The notes under the pieces were generated by a model. The model did no database searches, had not been told where the DNA came from, and saw only the letters and a program-made list of their open reading frames with translations. 64,000 nt of DNA from Rhodococcus triatomae BKS 15-14. GTDB lineage: Bacteria > Actinomycetota > Actinomycetes > Mycobacteriales > Mycobacteriaceae. The DNA lies in the NCBI GenBank assembly GCA_000341795.1, contig AODO01000034.1, positions 1 through 64,000 of the forward strand, given 5' to 3'. A program made the position numbers and the translations under genes. This document shows positions 1 through 10,423 of this stretch, piece by piece. Position 1 is the first letter of the stretch. Every line of letters begins with the position of its first letter.

Positions 1-7
1 CGGTGAG

Positions 8-39
8 CCCCGGAACCACGATTGTGGTTCCGGGGTTTT
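8..39 (+). terminator. Intrinsic terminator of a gene left of the window
   Basis: A perfect 12-bp stem (8-19 with 24-35) closes a GATT loop and is followed by TTTT. The T tract lies on the + strand side only, so it ends a rightward transcript entering from outside the window. Confidence 0.85.
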
Positions 40-115
40 CCGCGTTTCCGGGGTTCTTCCGGTTTCCCGCCGGCCGCGATTCGGGTGGAGGGCACCGTCA
101 TGCGGGTGATCCGCA

Positions 116-133
116 TGAAGGCCACCTTCAGCC
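116..133. repeat. Interspersed palindromic repeat, copy 1
   Basis: The 17-bp stretch GAAGGCCACCTTCAGCC (117-133) is found again, reverse-complemented, at 24639-24655 in another intergenic region. The core TGAAGGCCACCTTCA is nearly self-complementary. Repetition outside genes suggests a small dispersed repeat family of this genome. Its function is unknown. Confidence 0.5.
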
Positions 134-253
134 CTCGCTGCGGGCAAAGGGTGGCAACCTGGTGAGCGGACGAGTACCCATCGGCGTGTATCGGTGGCGG
201 TCCAGGATGCGGGCGCGGATACTGACCTCACTGCCCGCGTGAGGGGGTACGAG

Positions 254-1117
254 ATGACGATGGTGTCGCGTTCCGATACTGCCGAGCCTGATACGCCACG
301 ACTTGGGCGTGAGTACCTGATGTGCCCTCCGACGTACTTCGACGTCGTCTACTCCATCAACGAGTGGATGGATCCGGCTGTCGATGTGGATCACGCACTC
401 GCGCAGCGTCAATGGACGACGTTGGTCGACACGTTCCGCAGACTCGGACACCGAGTCCACCTCGTCGATCCCGTGCCCGGGTTGCCGGACATGGTGTTCG
501 TCACGGACAGTGGACTCGTCGTGGACGGGGTGGCGCTCGGTGCCCGTTACCGAACTGCCCAACGAGGCCCCGAGGCCGAGCACGTGCTGCGCTGGTTCCG
601 GGACAACGGGTTCCGTCGGGCCGAGCGACCGCGGTACGTCAACGAGGGCGGAGGCGACCTTCTCGTCGTCGGGCGGACGATTCTCGCGGGCACCGGATTC
701 CGGACGGACGAGCGTGCGCATGCCGAAGCCGGGGCACACCTGGGTCTCCGCGTCCTCACTCTCCGGCTGGTCAACCCGCGGTACTACCATCTCAACACTG
801 CTCTCGGCGTACTCGACGGCAGCACGATCGCCTATCTGCCGGAGGCGTTCGACCCGAGCAGTGTGGCGCTGCTCCGGTCGGTGTTTCCGGACGCGGTCGT
901 CGCCACCGAGGAGGACACCCGCTCGCTCGGATTGAATCTCGTCAGCGACGGCCACAATGTCGTGCTCAGCGCGCAGGCGACGTCACTGGCGGGACGACTG
1001 CGCGATCGCGGATACAACCCGGTGCCGGTGGACATGTCGGAGTTCACCAAGTCGGGGGGCGGGATCCGATGCTGCACAATGGAATTGTCGGGTTGGACTC
1101 CGGGGGTCTCGTCGTGA
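254..1117 (+). CDS. ddaH: Dimethylargininase-type amidinohydrolase (DDAH family)
   Basis: This 287-residue protein belongs to the amidinotransferase/pentein superfamily, which hydrolyses methylated arginine or arginine-like guanidino groups to citrulline-type products. Visible family marks are the N-terminal PDMVFVTDSG segment, the YYHLNTAL segment with catalytic His179, and the C-terminal GGGIRCCTMEL segment with the nucleophilic Cys (273 or 274). The ATG at 254 is preferred over the upstream ATG at 194 because GAGGGGG lies 6-7 bases before it. The stop overlaps the GTG of the downstream ornithine aminotransferase, so the two are translationally coupled. This pairing matches mycobacterial Rv2323c-Rv2322c/2321c and supports a role in arginine-to-ornithine catabolism. 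The precise substrate (dimethylarginine or arginine) cannot be read from the sequence. Confidence 0.85.
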   Translation: MTMVSRSDTAEPDTPRLGREYLMCPPTYFDVVYSINEWMDPAVDVDHALAQRQWTTLVDTFRRLGHRVHLVDPVPGLPDMVFVTDSGLVVDGVALGARYRTAQRGPEAEHVLRWFRDNGFRRAERPRYVNEGGGDLLVVGRTILAGTGFRTDERAHAEAGAHLGLRVLTLRLVNPRYYHLNTALGVLDGSTIAYLPEAFDPSSVALLRSVFPDAVVATEEDTRSLGLNLVSDGHNVVLSAQATSLAGRLRDRGYNPVPVDMSEFTKSGGGIRCCTMELSGWTPGVSS

Positions 1118-2334
1118 CGCGCCCGCCGGGTGCCGAGCTGATCGAGGCGGAGCTGGCCCGCGCCGACGAGCACGGCGCCCACAACTATCACCCGCTTCCC
1201 GTGGTTCTCGAGTCGGCCTCCGGTGTGTGGGCGCGTGGTATCGACGGCGTCGAGTACCTCGACATGCTCGCCGGCTACTCGGCGCTGAACTTCGGACACA
1301 GGCACCCTCGACTCGTCGCGGCCGCGCAACGCCAACTCGAGCGACTCACCCTCACGAGCAGGGCGTTCCAGCACTCGGTGTTCGCGGACTTCTGCGAGGC
1401 AGTCGGCAGGCTGTGTCGCAAGGAGGCGGTCCTACCGATGAACACCGGAGCGGAAGCCGTCGAAACGGCCGTCAAACTGGCCCGCAAATGGGGTTACGAC
1501 GTAAAGGGGGTCCCGCCCGACGGCGCGGAGATCGTCACCTTCGCCGACAACTTCCACGGCCGGACGATCACGATCGTCGGGTTCTCCACCGACGACGAGG
1601 CACGCGGCGGTTTCGGTCCGTTCCCGCCGGGTTTCCGGACAGTGCCGTACGGGGACGCCGCTGCCGTTGCCGCCGCGATCACCCCCAACACGGTCGGGGT
1701 GCTGCTGGAACCGATTCAGGGCGAGGCCGGCGTTCGGGTGCCTCCGGACGGTTTCCTCTCCGCGATCCGGGCTCTCTGCGACGAACACGGGATGCTCATG
1801 ATCGCCGACGAGATCCAGAGCGGACTGGGCCGGACAGGTGACACGTTCGCGTGCGACCACGAGAAGGTCGTCCCGGACGTCTACGTACTGGGTAAGGCTC
1901 TGGGTGGCGGTATCGTCCCGGTGTCCGCTGTCGTCGCCGACTGGCCGGTGATGGGCGTCATCGGTCCTGGGCAGCACGGCAGCACCTTCGGTGGGAATCC
2001 ACTGGCGTGCGCGGTGGCGACCGAGGTGGTGCGCATGGTGGAGACCGGTGAATTCCAGAGCCGCAGCAGGGAATTGGGTGGGCACATGCATTCACTGCTG
2101 GCGGAGCTTCCGGCGGCTGTCGAGGTTCGGGGCCGCGGACTGTGGGCGGGCGTCGACCTTCCTGCAGGAGGGCCGTCGGCCAGGACGGTCTGCGAACGGC
2201 TTCTCGACCGGCGCATCCTTGCGAAGGACGCTCACGAGGGAACGATTCGGCTGGCTCCGCCCCTGGTGATCGACAGAGACGAGATCACCTGGGCGGTGGA
2301 GCAATTGGCAGACTGCCTGCAGCAGTCCGAATGA
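1114..2334 (+). CDS. rocD: Ornithine aminotransferase
   Basis: A 406-residue class III PLP aminotransferase that converts ornithine and 2-oxoglutarate to glutamate semialdehyde and glutamate. Family marks include MNTGAEAVETAVKLARKWG (cofactor phosphate region), LLEPIQGEAG, IADEIQSGLGRTG with the PLP-contacting Asp, and the Schiff-base lysine Lys261 in LGKALGGG. The length is normal for bacterial RocD. The GTG at 1114 overlaps the stop of ddaH (GTGA) and has GGGGG upstream. The gene is followed by a terminator at 2339-2370, so ddaH-rocD forms a two-gene operon. Confidence 0.93.
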   Translation: MTRPPGAELIEAELARADEHGAHNYHPLPVVLESASGVWARGIDGVEYLDMLAGYSALNFGHRHPRLVAAAQRQLERLTLTSRAFQHSVFADFCEAVGRLCRKEAVLPMNTGAEAVETAVKLARKWGYDVKGVPPDGAEIVTFADNFHGRTITIVGFSTDDEARGGFGPFPPGFRTVPYGDAAAVAAAITPNTVGVLLEPIQGEAGVRVPPDGFLSAIRALCDEHGMLMIADEIQSGLGRTGDTFACDHEKVVPDVYVLGKALGGGIVPVSAVVADWPVMGVIGPGQHGSTFGGNPLACAVATEVVRMVETGEFQSRSRELGGHMHSLLAELPAAVEVRGRGLWAGVDLPAGGPSARTVCERLLDRRILAKDAHEGTIRLAPPLVIDRDEITWAVEQLADCLQQSE

Positions 2335-2338
2335 CGGA

Positions 2339-2370
2339 AATCCCCCCGATCCGGTCGGATCGAGGGGATT
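2339..2370. terminator. Hairpin terminator between rocD and acs
   Basis: AATCCCCCCGATCC (2339-2352) pairs with GGATCGAGGGGATT (2357-2370) apart from one mismatch. It lies between two convergent genes, only a few bases after one stop and before the other, so it probably serves both directions. Confidence 0.6.
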
Positions 2371-2385
2371 CCGGTCAACTGGGCG

Positions 2386-4329
<1,944 letters not shown>

Positions 4330-4540
4330 GTCGCCCGTACCCTCGTTTCGGTGTCGTGATGCTGTTCTTCGCGCAGTTGTGAGGGTAGTCACACGAGGTC
4401 GCGGGCGCACCGTTGCATCCCGCTGCAACCCGACTTCGTGTGGCTCCGTGCGACGGCCGGTCGGTTCGGTACGACCGATGGCGACGCCGCGCGACGAATG
4501 GTCAGGCGAAATGACGGCGCGCCTGTGATTGGGTGGACGA

Positions 4541-4981
4541 ATGCGCCAGCATGTGAATGTCGTCACGCTCGGTGTGGCCGAGGTCGAGGTGTCGCACCGC
4601 TTCTATGTCGAGGGCCTGGGCTGGAACCCGACGCTGCACGTGCCCGGTGAGGTCGTCTTCCTCCAGGTCGGCGGAGGAGTGCTCCTCGCGCTGTGGTCGA
4701 TCGAGGCGATGGCGGGCGAAGCCGGTACGACAGCACCGCCCGCCGGTGCACAGGGGAGGGCGGCGGTCACGCTGGGTCACAACGTCGCCGACGAGTCGGA
4801 GGTCGAGGCCGTGCTCGCCGACGCGGTCCGGGCGGGCGGGACGGTCGTGGTGCCCGGTGCGCGGCGATCGTGGGGCGGTTACAGCGGCTACTTCACGGAT
4901 CCCGACGGATACCGCTGGGAGGTTGTGCACAACCCCGGTCTCGTGGTGCGGCCGGACGGAACGGTCGTGTTCGAGGGCTAG
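4541..4981 (+). CDS. VOC/glyoxalase-fold family protein
   Basis: A 146-residue protein of the vicinal oxygen chelate fold, with two beta-alpha-beta-beta-beta modules. Visible marks are the first-module pattern HRFYVEGLGW and the second-module ending SGYFTDPDGYRWEVVHNP, where a Glu ligand usually sits. Members include glyoxalases, dioxygenases and antibiotic-binding proteins, so the substrate cannot be assigned. The ATG at 4541 follows a GGTGGA element at 4532. It is divergent from acs with about 210 bases between. Confidence 0.75.
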   Translation: MRQHVNVVTLGVAEVEVSHRFYVEGLGWNPTLHVPGEVVFLQVGGGVLLALWSIEAMAGEAGTTAPPAGAQGRAAVTLGHNVADESEVEAVLADAVRAGGTVVVPGARRSWGGYSGYFTDPDGYRWEVVHNPGLVVRPDGTVVFEG

Positions 4982-5025
4982 GCCTGCTGAGTGTGGCACG
5001 GGTCGTACCGGTAGCGTCGACCGCT

Positions 5026-5775
5026 GTGAATGATCCGCTCCAGGCCCTGGTGGAGTTTCCCGGCGTGCGTGAGGCAGCCGATCGCGCGCGCGATGCGCTC
5101 GGCGAGGTGCACCGGCACAAGACCAATCGACGTGGCTGGCCGACGACCGCGGCGGAAGCCTCGGTTCGGGCGGCGCGGGCCTCAGCCTCCATCGACGGCG
5201 GCAGCACCGAACTGCCGGCCGCCGGAATGGTTGGGGATCCGGTCCTCACCGGAGCGTTGCGGGTCGCCCAGGCGCTCGACGGTGACGCGTTGGCGATCAC
5301 GGTGTCGACGTGGCAGCGGGCGCCGCTGCAGGCGTTGGCGAAGCTGCACGTGCTGGCGGCGGCGGGACTGGTGGAGGACGAGGCGGATCTCGGCAGGCCC
5401 AGGACCGAGCCCGGCGTGGCGGAGCGGCTCGATCTGCTCGCCCAACTGGTGACGGGCGGGACCAAGGCGCCGGCGCCGGTGCTGGCGGCGGTGGTGCACG
5501 GCGAGTTGATGGCCTTGACGCCGTTCGGATCGGCGGACGGGGTGGTGGCGCGTGCGGCGTCGCGGCTGGTGGCGGTTTCCACGGGACTGGACCCGCACAA
5601 TCTCGGTGTGCCGGAGGTCAGCTGGCTGCGGCGTCGGCAGGCATACCTGGACGCGGCAGCGGGGTTCGCCACGGGCACGGCCCAGGGCGTCGGCAGTTGG
5701 GTCGTGCTGTGCTGCGGAGCGCTCGAAGCCGGTGCCAGGGAAGCGCTTTCCATCGCGGAATCCGCGGCGCCCTGA
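5026..5775 (+). CDS. Fic-like protein with degenerate active-site motif (Rv3662c-type)
   Basis: A 249-residue soluble protein starting with GTG. The N-terminal part carries EASVRAARASASIDG, which resembles the S/T-xxx-E-G inhibitory-helix block of Fic proteins. The segment VVHGELMALTPFGSADGVVARAA sits where Fic proteins have HxFx(D/E)GNGRxxR; here the His, the Asn and the first Arg are replaced (PFGSADGVVAR). This suggests a Fic fold that no longer performs standard AMP transfer, or a distant relative. Position between the HAD phosphatase locus and acs matches Rv3662c of M. tuberculosis. The Fic relationship is my reading of the pattern. The gene is real because its coding bias and synteny agree. 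Confidence 0.7.
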   Translation: MNDPLQALVEFPGVREAADRARDALGEVHRHKTNRRGWPTTAAEASVRAARASASIDGGSTELPAAGMVGDPVLTGALRVAQALDGDALAITVSTWQRAPLQALAKLHVLAAAGLVEDEADLGRPRTEPGVAERLDLLAQLVTGGTKAPAPVLAAVVHGELMALTPFGSADGVVARAASRLVAVSTGLDPHNLGVPEVSWLRRRQAYLDAAAGFATGTAQGVGSWVVLCCGALEAGAREALSIAESAAP

Positions 5776-5854
5776 CATCGAATGGCGTGAAAACGGCGTG
5801 CGATCGCGAATTGCGTAGCACTGCTTGGTGGTTCGTGAACGCGGCGCGCACGTG

Positions 5855-6154
5855 AAACGGGCGGCGCTGTCGACTCCCGTCGATGTCGCCGCCCGCTAGC
5901 ACGGACTACCCGGTTACCATGCGTGCAAATATGGCCTGTGTTACGGCCTCGGCGTAGGCTCGGAAACCGCCGGTTCGCCTCTGCAACTCGTGCAAGGTTC
6001 TCGCCAACGTGTATCCGAGTCACGCAGGCCCACAGCGACTCTGCCCTTATAGTGGCTTGCGCTCCGCGTGGGTGCCTGGTGTCCGTGCTGGGACTTCCCG
6101 ACCGGGAGACCGCCCCTTCTCTTCCGAGTCGATCCTGGCCTGCCGTTCGTCCGT
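5855..6154 (-). ncRNA. Probable Ms1/MTS2823-type RNA polymerase-binding RNA
   Basis: The 450-base gap between the convergent Fic-like and HAD genes has no convincing ORF. On the minus strand a -35 TTGAAG (6189-6184) and -10 TACAAA (6166-6161) are spaced by 17 bases, placing the start near 6154. A strong hairpin, GGGCGGCG (5894-5887) with CGCCGCCC (5866-5859), followed by TTTC ends the transcript near 5855. The predicted length is therefore about 300 nt. In mycobacteria the ~300-nt RNA Ms1 (MTS2823) lies between the Rv3661 and Rv3662c genes in the same relative orientation. The assignment rests on synteny, length and signals, not on a covariance-model hit. Confidence 0.7.
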
Positions 6155-6160
6155 AACTCC

Positions 6161-6189
6161 TTTGTACCCTGTGGCACCGCCCACTTCAA
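6161..6189 (-). promoter_or_regulatory. Sigma-A-type promoter of the Ms1-like RNA
   Basis: TTGAAG (-35, 6189-6184) and TACAAA (-10, 6166-6161) are separated by 17 bases on the minus strand. No start codon with a ribosome site follows, consistent with an untranslated RNA. Confidence 0.55.
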
Positions 6190-6229
6190 GGGCTAAACGC
6201 GCTGGATCGATTCGAGTTTTCGAGGCCGC

Positions 6230-7048
6230 TCAGCGGCGTTTCCGGAGGACCGCGTAGGCGAGAGCGCCGGCCGTCATCGTGGCCAGCACGACCGCCGCGG
6301 TCGCCGCCGTCGACGTCGCGTCGGGGGTCGGAATCCGAGATCTCATGGGAACCGGATTGGAGAAAGTCAGTACCGGCCAACCACTTTCGGACGCGGTACG
6401 GCGCAAGATGCGGTCGGGGTTCACCGCAGCGGGATGCCCGACGGCCCGCAGCATCGGAAGATCGGTCGACGAATCGGAATAGGCGTACGACTGATCCAGG
6501 TCGTAGCCGTACCTGTCGGCGAGTTCGCGGACGACATCCGCCTTGCCCTCGCCGTGGCAGTAGAACTCGAGCTCGCCGGTGAACCTTCCGTCCTCGACCG
6601 CCATCCTGCTCGCCGCCGAGTGATCGGCACCGAGCATCGCCGCGATCGGCGTCACGACCTCGTCGCCGGACGCGGACACCACGATCACGTCGTGCCCGCG
6701 GGCCTTGTGGTCGGCGATGAGGTCGGCGGCCTCCGCGAACACGAGCGGTTCGACGACGTCGTGCAGCGTCTCGGCCACGATCGCTCGCACCTGGCCGACG
6801 TCCCAGCCCGCGCACATGTTGGTCAGATGCACGCGCATCCGTTCCGTCTGGTCGTGGTCCGCGCCGGAGACGAGGAAGAGGAACTGGGCATAACTGCTCT
6901 TGAGTACCGACCGCCTGTTGATCAGGCCCTGGTCGAAGAACGGCTTGCTGAATGCGAGCGTGCTCGATCGGGCGATGACGGTCTTGTCCAGGTCGAAGAA
7001 TGCGGCGACCCGTCGATCGCCGAGGCCGTCGCGCGTGTTCGCCGTCAC
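6230..7048 (-). CDS. HAD-IB family phosphatase (Rv3661-type)
   Basis: A 272-residue haloacid dehalogenase-superfamily hydrolase of the SerB-like IB subfamily. Motif I is FFDLDKT (nucleophile and acid/base Asp), motif II is VVSASG, motif III lysine lies in HGEGKADV, and motif IV is YSDSSTDLP. After about residue 225 a proline-rich stretch leads into a single hydrophobic segment and a basic RKRR end, suggesting C-terminal membrane anchoring. The GTG at 7048 is the first codon consistent with family length. It is divergent from the Tad operon with the 6C RNA between. The substrate is unknown; relatives act on phosphorylated metabolites or lipids. Confidence 0.85.
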   Translation of the reverse strand: MTANTRDGLGDRRVAAFFDLDKTVIARSSTLAFSKPFFDQGLINRRSVLKSSYAQFLFLVSGADHDQTERMRVHLTNMCAGWDVGQVRAIVAETLHDVVEPLVFAEAADLIADHKARGHDVIVVSASGDEVVTPIAAMLGADHSAASRMAVEDGRFTGELEFYCHGEGKADVVRELADRYGYDLDQSYAYSDSSTDLPMLRAVGHPAAVNPDRILRRTASESGWPVLTFSNPVPMRSRIPTPDATSTAATAAVVLATMTAGALAYAVLRKRR

Positions 7049-7156
7049 GGCTCCAGGATAGGCGGCAGAGGCTTTCCGAGCGGGACGGCCGACGCAAATG
7101 GACATGTGACCAATTGAACTTGCGATTTGTCGGGCGACGGGGTGTAGTATCGGTGG

Positions 7157-7250
7157 CACCTGGACTTGATCTAGGTGTGTTCAGTCCGACCCCCCGGGAC
7201 TGAACGCCGAAGACCCCCGCCTCCTCCCCCCCCTGGCGGGGGTCTTCTCT
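7157..7250 (+). ncRNA. 6C small RNA
   Basis: Two strong stem-loops carry runs of C in their loops, the defining mark of the actinobacterial 6C RNA. The first is TCAGTCC (7181-7187) paired with GGACTGA (7197-7203), whose loop holds exactly six C (7190-7195). The second is a 13-bp stem (7209-7221 with 7235-7247) whose loop contains eight C. The second stem also acts as the terminator. A -10 box TAGTAT (7145-7150) places the start near 7157. Location between the HAD phosphatase and the ssd gene matches 6C (B11) in M. tuberculosis, between Rv3661 and Rv3660c. The exact 5' end is estimated. Confidence 0.88.
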
Positions 7251-7377
7251 GTTTCCGCGCCGATGCGCGTCGCCGTGTCCAGTCCCCGGCGTCGGGAGTT
7301 GTACACAGGCCGCGAAGTTATCCACAATCGCCGCACACCCCCTGGTCAGGGGGGCGTCCGGACCGCACGCTCGATAC

Positions 7378-8454
7378 ATGGACACCAAGGCCGGAACTCC
7401 CGTGCTGGCGATCACCTCCGACGAGGAACTCGCCGCAGGAACCCGTCGCGCCTGCGCCGCAGCCGACCGGGATCTCCACGAACACACCCCGCCCGTTCCC
7501 CGGCGCGTCTGGGTCGGAGCGGGGCATGTCGTGCTCGATCCCGACGCTGCTCGCGCCTGCGTCGAGGCCGATCTCCCGCGGCGTGCAGGCGTACACCTGG
7601 TGTCCTCCCGGGCGCCCGGGATCACCGAATGGCAGGCGGCCGCGGCGGTCGGGGCCGAGTCGGTGTTGGTTCTCCCCGGCAGCGAAGCCGACCTCGTCGT
7701 CGCACTCGCCCGCCGTGTCGAGACGGCAGGCGGACGCGGCCCCGTCATCGCCGTGGTCGGTGGACGGGGCGGCGCGGGCGCATCCACACTGGCCGCTGCG
7801 TTGGCCCTGACCTGCGAGAAGCGGTTCCCCGGCCGGCGCGCCCTGCTCGTCGACTGCGACCCGGCCGGCGGCGGTCTGGATCTGTTGCTCGGCATCGAGC
7901 ACAACCCGGGGATGCGATGGCCGTCGTTGATCGTCGAGGGAGGCGCCGTGTCGGCAGCCGCGCTGCACGCCGCTCTCCCCGGCGTCGGAGGCACGGTGTC
8001 CGTGCTCTCCGCCGGCCGTGGGCCCGGCCTGCTCGAGCCCGGCGACGCCGCCCTGACCGCAGTCGTGGACGCCGGTCGCGGCGCCGGCGACGTCGTTATC
8101 TGCGACGTGCCCAGGCAATCCCGCGCCGTCACCGACGTCGCGCTCGGGCTGGCGGACGTGGTCGTCGTGGTGGTTCGCGCACAGGTGCGTGCCGTCGCCG
8201 CCGCCGGAACACTGATCGCCGGACTCGCCTCGGCGAACCCGAATGTCGTCGTGGTGGTGCGTGGCCCCTCGCCGGGTGGATTGCGCGGTGGCGAGGTGGC
8301 AGAACTGCTCGGGATGCCGGTCCTCGCCACCATGCGGCCGGAACCCGGACTCGCGACCGCCCTGGAGCGCGGCGGACTCCGGCTCGCCCGACGATCGCCC
8401 CTCCGCCGCGCGGCGGACGCGGTGCTCGACGTCGTCGCCGGGGACGCGGTATGA
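7378..8454 (+). CDS. ssd: Septum-site/CpaE-like ATPase of the Tad locus (Ssd, Rv3660c-type)
   Basis: A 358-residue protein with an N-terminal receiver-like region and a ParA/MinD-type ATPase domain from about residue 120. The deviant Walker A is GGRGGAGASTLAAA and the following strand LLVDCDPAGGGLDLLLG matches Walker A'. In Tad systems CpaE-like ATPases position the pilus machine. In mycobacteria the homologue Ssd also affects septum formation. The ATG at 7378 lies shortly after the 6C RNA, and the stop overlaps the start of tadA (ATGA). The operon ssd-tadA-tadB-tadC-pilin-tadE-tadG is translationally coupled throughout. Confidence 0.88.
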   Translation: MDTKAGTPVLAITSDEELAAGTRRACAAADRDLHEHTPPVPRRVWVGAGHVVLDPDAARACVEADLPRRAGVHLVSSRAPGITEWQAAAAVGAESVLVLPGSEADLVVALARRVETAGGRGPVIAVVGGRGGAGASTLAAALALTCEKRFPGRRALLVDCDPAGGGLDLLLGIEHNPGMRWPSLIVEGGAVSAAALHAALPGVGGTVSVLSAGRGPGLLEPGDAALTAVVDAGRGAGDVVICDVPRQSRAVTDVALGLADVVVVVVRAQVRAVAAAGTLIAGLASANPNVVVVVRGPSPGGLRGGEVAELLGMPVLATMRPEPGLATALERGGLRLARRSPLRRAADAVLDVVAGDAV

Positions 8455-9620
8455 CCGGCCTGGTGTCGGCCGAGCTGCTCGACCGGGTGCGAACCAGGCT
8501 GGCGCTGACCTCCGACACTCCGACGGCGGCGACGGTCGCGGCGGCCATCCGGGCCGAAGCATCCGGGGTACTCGGCGACACCGACCTGCTCGACGCGCTG
8601 CGCACCCTGCAGACCGAACTGACCGGCGCGGGCGTGCTCGAGTCCCTCCTGGTCCAACCGGACGTGTCCGACGTCCTGGTGACGGCGCCGGATGAGGTGT
8701 GGGTCGATCGCGGCCACGGACTCGAACGCGCCGACGTCGACTTCGCCGACGAGGCCGCGGTCCGCCGACTCGCGCAACGCCTCGCACTCGCCGCCGGGCG
8801 CAGGCTCGACGACGCACAACCGTGGGTGGACGGCCGACTACCCGGCACGGCAGGCGCGAACTTCGGTGTGCGACTGCACGCGGTCCTCGCTCCGGTCGCG
8901 CAGGCGGGAACCTGCCTGTCCCTGCGCGTGCTTCGCCCGGCGACGCAGGGTCTGGACGCGCTGCACCGGTCGGGCACTCTCACCGACGAGTCCCACGACC
9001 TGCTGCGCAGAATCGTCGAGGCACGCCTGGCCTTCCTGGTGGTCGGCGGAACCGGCGCGGGAAAGACGACGCTTCTGGCCGCGTTGCTCGGCACCGTGTC
9101 GCCGCGGGAACGGATCGTGTGTGTCGAGGACGCGGCGGAACTCGCGCCGAGCCATCCGCACGTGGTCCGGCTGGTCGCGAGGCCGGCGAACATCGAAGGA
9201 GTGGGCGAGGTTTCGGTGCGGCACCTCGTGCGCCAGGCGTTGCGCATGCGGCCCGACCGGATCGTCGTCGGCGAGGTGCGCGGCGCCGAGGTCGTGGACC
9301 TGTTGACCGCTCTCAACACCGGGCACGACGGCGGGGCAGGCACCGTGCACGCGAACTCGCCCGAGGAGGTACCCGCCCGGCTCGAAGCGCTCGCGGCACT
9401 CGGCGGCATGGACAGGGCGGCACTGCACAGTCAACTCGCCGCGGCCGTCCAGGTGGTGCTGCACTGCCGCCGGGACGCGCGCGGGCGACGCACGCTGGCC
9501 GAGATCGCTGTGCTCGAGAGACCGACCGGTGCGGACGTCGTCGTGGTGCCCGCTTGGCACGACGGGTGGGGGCCGGGCGCGGACCGCCTCCACTCGCTGC
9601 TGGAACGGGCGAATCGGTGA
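8451..9620 (+). CDS. tadA: TadA/CpaF-type secretion ATPase
   Basis: A 389-residue type II/IV secretion ATPase that powers assembly of Flp-type pili at the cytoplasmic face of the membrane. It shows Walker A GGTGAGKTTLLAALLG, the Asp box region IVCVEDAAEL, Walker B RPDRIVVGEVRGAE and a His box GAGTVHANSPEEV. All catalytic elements are intact. ATG start overlaps the ssd stop, and its own stop overlaps the GTG of tadB. Confidence 0.93.
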   Translation: MTGLVSAELLDRVRTRLALTSDTPTAATVAAAIRAEASGVLGDTDLLDALRTLQTELTGAGVLESLLVQPDVSDVLVTAPDEVWVDRGHGLERADVDFADEAAVRRLAQRLALAAGRRLDDAQPWVDGRLPGTAGANFGVRLHAVLAPVAQAGTCLSLRVLRPATQGLDALHRSGTLTDESHDLLRRIVEARLAFLVVGGTGAGKTTLLAALLGTVSPRERIVCVEDAAELAPSHPHVVRLVARPANIEGVGEVSVRHLVRQALRMRPDRIVVGEVRGAEVVDLLTALNTGHDGGAGTVHANSPEEVPARLEALAALGGMDRAALHSQLAAAVQVVLHCRRDARGRRTLAEIAVLERPTGADVVVVPAWHDGWGPGADRLHSLLERANR

Positions 9621-10423
9621 CGGCCGCCCTGATTCTCGTCGCACTCGCCGTGCTCAGCGCACCGAGCGCGTCCGCGACTCGACGGTTGACCCCGATGTCC
9701 GCGCGAGCAACGTCGACCGACGTCGTCCCGACGGCGGCTGTCGTGGCAGTGCTCGGGGTCCTCGTCGTCGGTGTCGCCGTGACCGCACCGACCGCCGGAC
9801 TCGCCCTGGCACTCGTCGTCGGTACCGTCGTGCACCGCGTCCGCCGAACGCGCCGCGATCGTCGTCGCGACGACGAGATCCGGTCACTGCTCGCCGGTCT
9901 CGACGTCGCGGTCGCAGATCTTCGCGTCGGTGCGCATCCCGAGTCCGCATGTTCCGCGGCCGCGACGGAATCGTCGGGCCTGCCCGCCGAGGCCTTCCGG
10001 TCCGCCGCGGCGACCGCGCGTCTCGGCGGCAGCGCGGCGCACGGACTGCTCACCGGAGCGCGCCGCGACGCCGGACGCGACGGCGTTGCCGTCGACCTCG
10101 ACCGCATCGCGGTGGCCTGGCGCATCGCCGAACGGCACGGCGTCCCGCTCGCCGACCTTCTCGACGCCACCCGAACAGATCTGCTGGGAAGGAAGCGATT
10201 TCGGGCGCGAGTCGACGCGGGCATGGCGGGCGCGCGTGCGACGGCGACCGTGCTCGCCTGCCTGCCCGTCCTGGGAATCGCGCTCGGCCAGATGATGGGT
10301 GCACATCCGATCGGAGTCCTGCTCACCGGTGGGATCGGCGGTGTGCTGCTCGTCGTCGGGACGTCGCTCGCGTGCGCCGGGCTGGCCTGGGCGGACCGCA
10401 TCACCAGACGGGTCGCGGCATGA
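9617..10423 (+). CDS. tadB: TadB-like inner-membrane pilus assembly protein
   Basis: A 268-residue type II secretion F-domain protein. Two hydrophobic segments near the N terminus precede a soluble domain rich in Asp and Arg, and two hydrophobic segments lie at the C terminus (around residues 200-260). Short TadB forms of this kind are typical of the actinobacterial Rv3658c family. GTG start overlaps the tadA stop. Confidence 0.85.
   Translation: MTAALILVALAVLSAPSASATRRLTPMSARATSTDVVPTAAVVAVLGVLVVGVAVTAPTAGLALALVVGTVVHRVRRTRRDRRRDDEIRSLLAGLDVAVADLRVGAHPESACSAAATESSGLPAEAFRSAAATARLGGSAAHGLLTGARRDAGRDGVAVDLDRIAVAWRIAERHGVPLADLLDATRTDLLGRKRFRARVDAGMAGARATATVLACLPVLGIALGQMMGAHPIGVLLTGGIGGVLLVVGTSLACAGLAWADRITRRVAA

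Noticed and set aside
322-1113. Long upstream extension of the ornithine aminotransferase
   Set aside because: The extension overlaps ddaH in another frame and reads as Arg/Ser-rich noise. The GTG at 1114 has a ribosome site and ATGA-type coupling.
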